A stretch of 64,000 bases of DNA from Guillardia theta CCMP2712 (lineage: Eukaryota > Cryptophyceae > Pyrenomonadales > Geminigeraceae): positions 32,843 through 96,842 of the forward strand of contig NW_005434635.1 of the NCBI RefSeq assembly GCF_000315625.1, written 5' to 3'. Below the pieces are notes generated by a model. The model saw nothing but the letters and a program-made list of their open reading frames with translations. It made no database searches and was not told where the DNA came from. A program made the translations under genes and the position numbers. Of this stretch, positions 60,401 to 64,000 are shown one piece after another (position 1 is the stretch's first letter; each line of letters begins with the position of its first letter).

Positions 60401-62603
60401 GGAGGCTTCTTCATCGCGGGAGCGAGGGTAGCTGCTCCCTCCTGCGCCAACTGTTCCTCTCCCCCTCCCACTCGCTCCTCCCTCCTCAGGTACTCCGATA
60501 GCAGAGGCCACAGCATGGCAGCCGTCACCAACGGGAACCTCGAGAGCGAGGGAGCTTGTCCGCGAGCTTGGAGCTGCGCAGGGAAAGTCGAGACAAGCTT
60601 CCTCCGCCCCGACGGCGTTCTGACCCTCGACGAGCTTGAATTCTCCGTCCCCTTCAACCGCTCCAGGAAGAGCCCTGGGGCTCTGCTGGGCCCTGAATAC
60701 GGGAGGATTTCTCAGCTCTTCCTCAAGGGAGCGCGAGCTGGGGACCGGGTCAGCCTCTCCTTCCTCGCGGGCCTCTTCACCGACGTGACGTATACGCACG
60801 AGGTCGGGGGGCTGACGGTGAAGGTCAACGAGCAGGTGGTGTTTGGACCGGTGTTCCCTCCTCCTCTGTCGGTGGCGGGGCTCACCAGGTACAACTTCAC
60901 CCTAGTGGTGCAGGAGGGGATGGTGGGAGGGAGCGAGCTACACCTGGAGATGCGCTCCTCCTCCTCCTCGTTCGCTCCCGTCGCCCAGGTCATGGTGGCG
61001 GCGGTTCAGGTGGACGAGCACGTGTCCTCGTCCTCCTTCCAAGGGAAAGAGCTCACAGGCACGCGCTCTCATGCAGGGCTGGAGGGAAGGTACAACCTGA
61101 CGGACCTCGTGCTGTTGAACCAGTCGGTGTGGAGGGGAGGAGGAGCAGGCGGAAACGTCTCCTTCCTCTTCTTCTTCCCTCCCGCTGGCGTGTGGATTGT
61201 GATCAGCCAGCAGTCCCTTGCCTCCGACGGCATCCCGGAGCTGCTGGCGCTGGGCTCCTCCTCTGCCTTGTTCGAGCCATGGCGGGAAGTGTTGTCGGAG
61301 TCGAACAGGAGCAGGAGCGCAGAGGAGGTCTGGAGCCTGGTCTTCTCCTTCAGCGAGGACGAGCACCGCTACAACCTCGATATCTCGCTTGCCGACGCGC
61401 TCGAGGCCCTGAGGCCGCAGGCCCTGCTGCTCTCGGGCATGGCCGTGGCCGTTGAGAGCCTCTCGGCCTCCTGCGCGGGCCCAGATCGCCTCCACCTGCT
61501 CGCGTTCGCCTCCTACTACGACGAGGAGCGGCGGAGCTACCAGACGCACTCTCCGGTCTACCGGCTGCTCCCCTCCCCGCCGACTCGGCGACGCTGCTGC
61601 AGGCGCTGCCGACGACCGGAGCCAAGGACTTGAAGCATTTCAGCATGGCAGGTAGGGAGTGGCTGGCAGTGGCAAACAACTTCGACGGGGTCAGTAGGAA
61701 GATCTTCTCCTCCCTCTTCCTGTGGCGGGCGTGCCAGTTCCAGGAGCAGCAGCGGCTGCTCACCGACGGGGCCCTGCAGTTTGAATTCGCCAGCACCAGC
61801 AACCTGAGCCTCCTCCTCCTCTCGCAGAGCGACCCTGCCGCTGACCGTCACTCCCTCCGCGTTTTCCTCTTCGACCCGAGCACACAGCTCTTCGAGGACA
61901 GCTCGAGCATCGCTCTGCCTTCAGAGACGCGCATTGCGGCAGCTGTGGAGCAGGACGAGTGCTACGTAGCCGCTGCCGGCTCCTGCTCTTCGTGCTCGGC
62001 TCTCTACAGGATCCGAGGAGGAATGGTGGAGAAGGTGCAGGAGTTGAGCATAGCGGCAACGCGCGTCTCCTCCTTCGCTATCGGCTCGCGGAGCTTCTTC
62101 GCGTTCGCGGGCTCGAGCATGGGGGTGGTGGAGGTGTCGCTGATGTACCTGGCGGGAGGGGTGCTGCATGCTCACGTACCGAGGAAGCAGAGCAGCATGG
62201 TGGCGGAGGGAGAGACTTGCTCTAGCATTGAGCTGTTGCGCATGCGAGGAAGAAATTTGCTGCTCGTCCTCGTCGACGATCGTCTGCACACGTGGGAGGT
62301 ACGGATCTACCCCCTCGCTTCCCTCCCTCTTCCTTCCCCTCTTCTCTCCTAACTCTGTCGCCTGTCCCCCTGACTCTTCTCCAGCTCCTTACCGGACAGC
62401 TCGAGGGCGGAATCTCGAGCGTGGAGGCGGAGGCGGTGGAGGGAGTGGCGGAGTTCAGGGGCGTCGTGCAGGCGAGGCCGAGGGAGGAGAAACTTTCAAC
62501 CTCCTGGGAGCTCTGGACGGAGAGGACGCGGGAGAATTCCCTTCCTGCAAACGACCTGAAGGTGGTGGGGGGCATGGAGGAGTGTAGAAAATGGTCACAG
62601 TGA
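45453..62603 (+). CDS. Giant secreted repeat protein (TIG-like, Ig-like, kelch-like and EAR-like repeats)
   Basis: I read this as one gene of roughly 5,000 codons. Exon 1 is a signal peptide (MAPSHCRAILCLINMLLSCQ). Exon 3 is 6,164 nt (45,706-51,869); then about twenty-five smaller exons follow. Near the N-terminus is an IPT/TIG-like segment (LSPVNVTITGSGFCGDTPYR). Then come over a dozen repeats of about 110-130 residues with the signature AG.P..L....P....S...QP.V.ILD..GN.V, followed by G.A.F.DL.V...G..Y.L.F, resembling bacterial-Ig/invasin or filamin-type beta sandwiches. At 54,360-54,500 there is a kelch-like unit (SPRAYHAACEDQGRLWIQGG). EAR/EPTP-like repeats occur at 52,290-52,700, 56,920-57,430, 57,850-58,000 and 61,480-61,800 (LPTTGAKDLKHFSMAGREWL, AVANNFDG). 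N-glycosylation sequons are abundant. No membrane span is seen at the end (TGA 62,601-62,603). A frame break near 61,560-61,615 needs an intron or a correction. Probably a cell-surface or matrix protein. Confidence 0.72.
54605..54672. repeat. GGA-rich simple repeat in an intron of the giant gene
   Basis: AGGAGG-type repeat immediately after the donor at 54,610. It is purine-only for about 65 nt and is spliced out with the intron ending near 54,737 (CCGACAG). Confidence 0.8.
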
Positions 62604-62621
62604 AGCGATTTAATCAACAGA

Positions 62622-64000
62622 AGCGTGAGGGTGATGAGAGGAGGAGGAGGAGGAGGAGGAGGAGGAGGAGGCTGCAGTTGACACCTACCCTGTCCCTCTC
62701 CCCTTGCTAACTCTCCTCTTCCCTCCTCCTCTGCTTCTCCTCGGGCCATCCTATTCTCTTCTCCTCTCCTCTTCTGCGTTACGATGTGTCGGTCAGCGAC
62801 AGCAGCAGCTCCCTCCTCTTCTCCTGCGGGAGGTTCTACACACTCTGTCAGTCGCCTCCTCCTGCCCAGCACCATCTCCACCTGCAGCGCCGACTTGAGG
62901 CCCTCGAGCACGGCAGACGCGTCCTGACCCGCGAGCTTCGAAACCGTCTGCAAAGAGTCAGGGAGGAGGAGAGGCAGGGAGGAGGAGAGGCAGGGAGGAG
63001 GAGAGGCAGGGAGGAGATGAACAGGAGAAGGGGGGGCGGGCAGTAGCAGTAGAGGAGGGCGAGTGAGACGAGGGGAGGAGAGGGTGGGAGATGAGGTGGA
63101 AGAAGTCGTGGTGGTAAGGGTGGTGGTGGTGGTGTCGCGAGGAGGAGGAGGAGGAGGAGGAGGAGGAGGAGGGCGCAGACCTCTGCGATGTTTTTGTGCG
63201 CCGTTTGTGCGAGAAGTGATTGAAGCTCCGACGAGTTGCTGGGAGGCACATGAGAACTCAAGGAGAAATATGAGGAGACAAAGAGGAAGAAAGGAGAGGA
63301 GCAGAAGAGCAGGAGAGCAGAAGGCAGCCTACCTCTCGAGGAAGTCAGCGATGCGATGATCTCGTTCGATCTGTAAACAGAGTTAGGCTGGGGAGGAGGA
63401 CGAGGAGGAGTGAGAGGGAGCAGGAGGAGTGAGTGGAAGGAAAGAGAGAGCAGTAAGGGGGAAGCAGTCCGAATGCTCCACCGTGTTCGGCATCTTCTTA
63501 TCCGCGTCCTCGTTCGTTTCTTGTCCTGCCGTTCTCTCAGCATGAAGAACTGACTCCCTCCTCCTCCTCCTCCTCCTCCTCCTGCCCCTCCTCCTTCCCT
63601 TGTCCCTCCTTCTCTCTCCCCTTCCTTACCCTGAGGAATTTCATTGGCTTCATCCTCGTCCAGCATTCGCGGTCTTTTGTCCTTCACCTGGTTTGCTTAA
63701 GCCCCAATCTGTCCCGTCCTCCTGCTCCTCTTCCATCCTTCTCTTCCTCTTCCCTCTCCTCCTCCCTCTCCTGCTCCTTCACTCTTTCTGCTCTCCTTCT
63801 TCCCTTGCCTCCCCCCCCCCCCCTTCTTCTTCTCTCCTTCTTCCCTCGCCTCCTTCTCTCCCCCCCTCCTCTTCTTCTCGACCTGCGCGCGGTACAGCTG
63901 TCGCATCTTCTCGCTGTGGCTCTTTCTGCTTCCCTCGGGGTCCGCCAGCTTCAGTTCACGCAAGCAATTGTTCTCCGCTGAGAGACAGTCAGCAAAGAGA
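62622..64000 (-). CDS. Charged coiled-coil protein, 5' end beyond window
   Basis: Exons read leftward from the right edge: ENNCLRELKLADPEGSRKSH (about 63,979-63,880), VKDKRPRMLDEDEANEIPQ (63,688-63,633), LHAERTAGQETNEDADKKMP (63,553-63,470), IERDHRIADFLER (63,371-63,334), NSSELQSLLAQTAHKNIAE (63,238-63,182), TVSKLAGQDASAVLEGLKSA (62,952-62,880). Junctions are GT-AG and phase-consistent. Downstream of 62,880 the frame stays open through a Glu/Arg-rich stretch and the GAG repeat at 62,638-62,672, and its true stop is not clear; the gene converges on the giant gene's 3' end. Introns are long purine/pyrimidine-biased simple sequence, unlike the compact introns elsewhere. It is acidic and helical with no domain I recognise; PRMLDEDEA may be part of a nuclear localisation region. 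Confidence 0.55.
62638..62672. repeat. GAG trinucleotide repeat
   Basis: About eleven GAG/GGA units between the 3' ends of the giant gene and the convergent coiled-coil gene. On the minus strand it reads as poly-Pro in one frame. Similar GGA runs lie at 63,139-63,172 and, as CTC, at 63,556-63,582 inside the introns of the coiled-coil gene. Confidence 0.85.

Overview
The window is nuclear DNA of a eukaryote. Nearly every gene is split by short GT-AG introns, mostly 40-70 nt with pyrimidine-rich 3' ends, and there are no bacterial operons or ribosome binding sites. Several N-termini carry a signal peptide followed by a Phe-led transit peptide: SAFVAP in the carbonic anhydrase, NAF in the de-epoxidase, QGF in the PDZ protein. 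This is the rule for plastids of red secondary origin. Two other leaders carry the motif LRGGG. My best guess is a cryptophyte alga of the Guillardia type. That is inference; no search was possible.

Layout. 1-662: 3'-truncated minus-strand gene with an N-myristoylation motif. 1,555-4,185: NADP-malic enzyme with a leader peptide. 4,594-8,581: secreted EF-hand/beta-helix-like protein with a Gly/Cys tail. 9,198-10,236: syntaxin-6-type SNARE. 10,486-11,050 (minus): small unknown. 12,910-16,110: violaxanthin de-epoxidase family. 16,246-17,097 (minus): RWP-RK factor. 18,235-18,788: secreted protein with three repeats. 19,272-20,295 (minus): plastid PDZ protein. 20,905-23,156: coiled-coil VPS9 Rab-GEF. 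24,602-25,549: NAC-beta/BTF3 with a targeting leader. 25,825-27,586 (minus): GlcNAc-transferase II. 28,124-30,219 (minus): type II membrane protein with a DUF4214-like domain. 31,304-32,173 (minus): beta-carbonic anhydrase homologue lacking one zinc ligand. 35,536-37,578: intronless membrane protein with an EF-hand.

38,062-41,632 is a compact regulatory cluster. A TALE homeobox gene (minus) lies between two nearly identical RWP-RK genes in inverted orientation, and nine perfect copies of a 16-bp repeat sit in the divergent promoter. About 42,050-44,031 (plus) and 44,135-44,874 (minus) hold unknown genes. 45,453-62,603 is one giant secreted-protein gene of roughly 5,000 codons with TIG-like, Ig-like, kelch-like and EAR-like repeats. 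A minus-strand coiled-coil gene runs off the right end.

Themes. Carbon metabolism of a complex plastid (malic enzyme, carbonic anhydrase homologue, de-epoxidase, PDZ protein, possibly a NAC subunit for the periplastid ribosomes) is mixed with endomembrane trafficking (SNARE, VPS9), N-glycan processing and surface proteins. Between genes lie two kinds of non-coding sequence: GC-rich islands with repeated ACTGAGTCA-type motifs, and G/C-strand-biased stretches rich in GGGTAGGG and CCCACCC. The strongest candidate for something undescribed is the homeobox/RWP-RK cluster, because the same two factor families govern mating type and zygote development in green algae.
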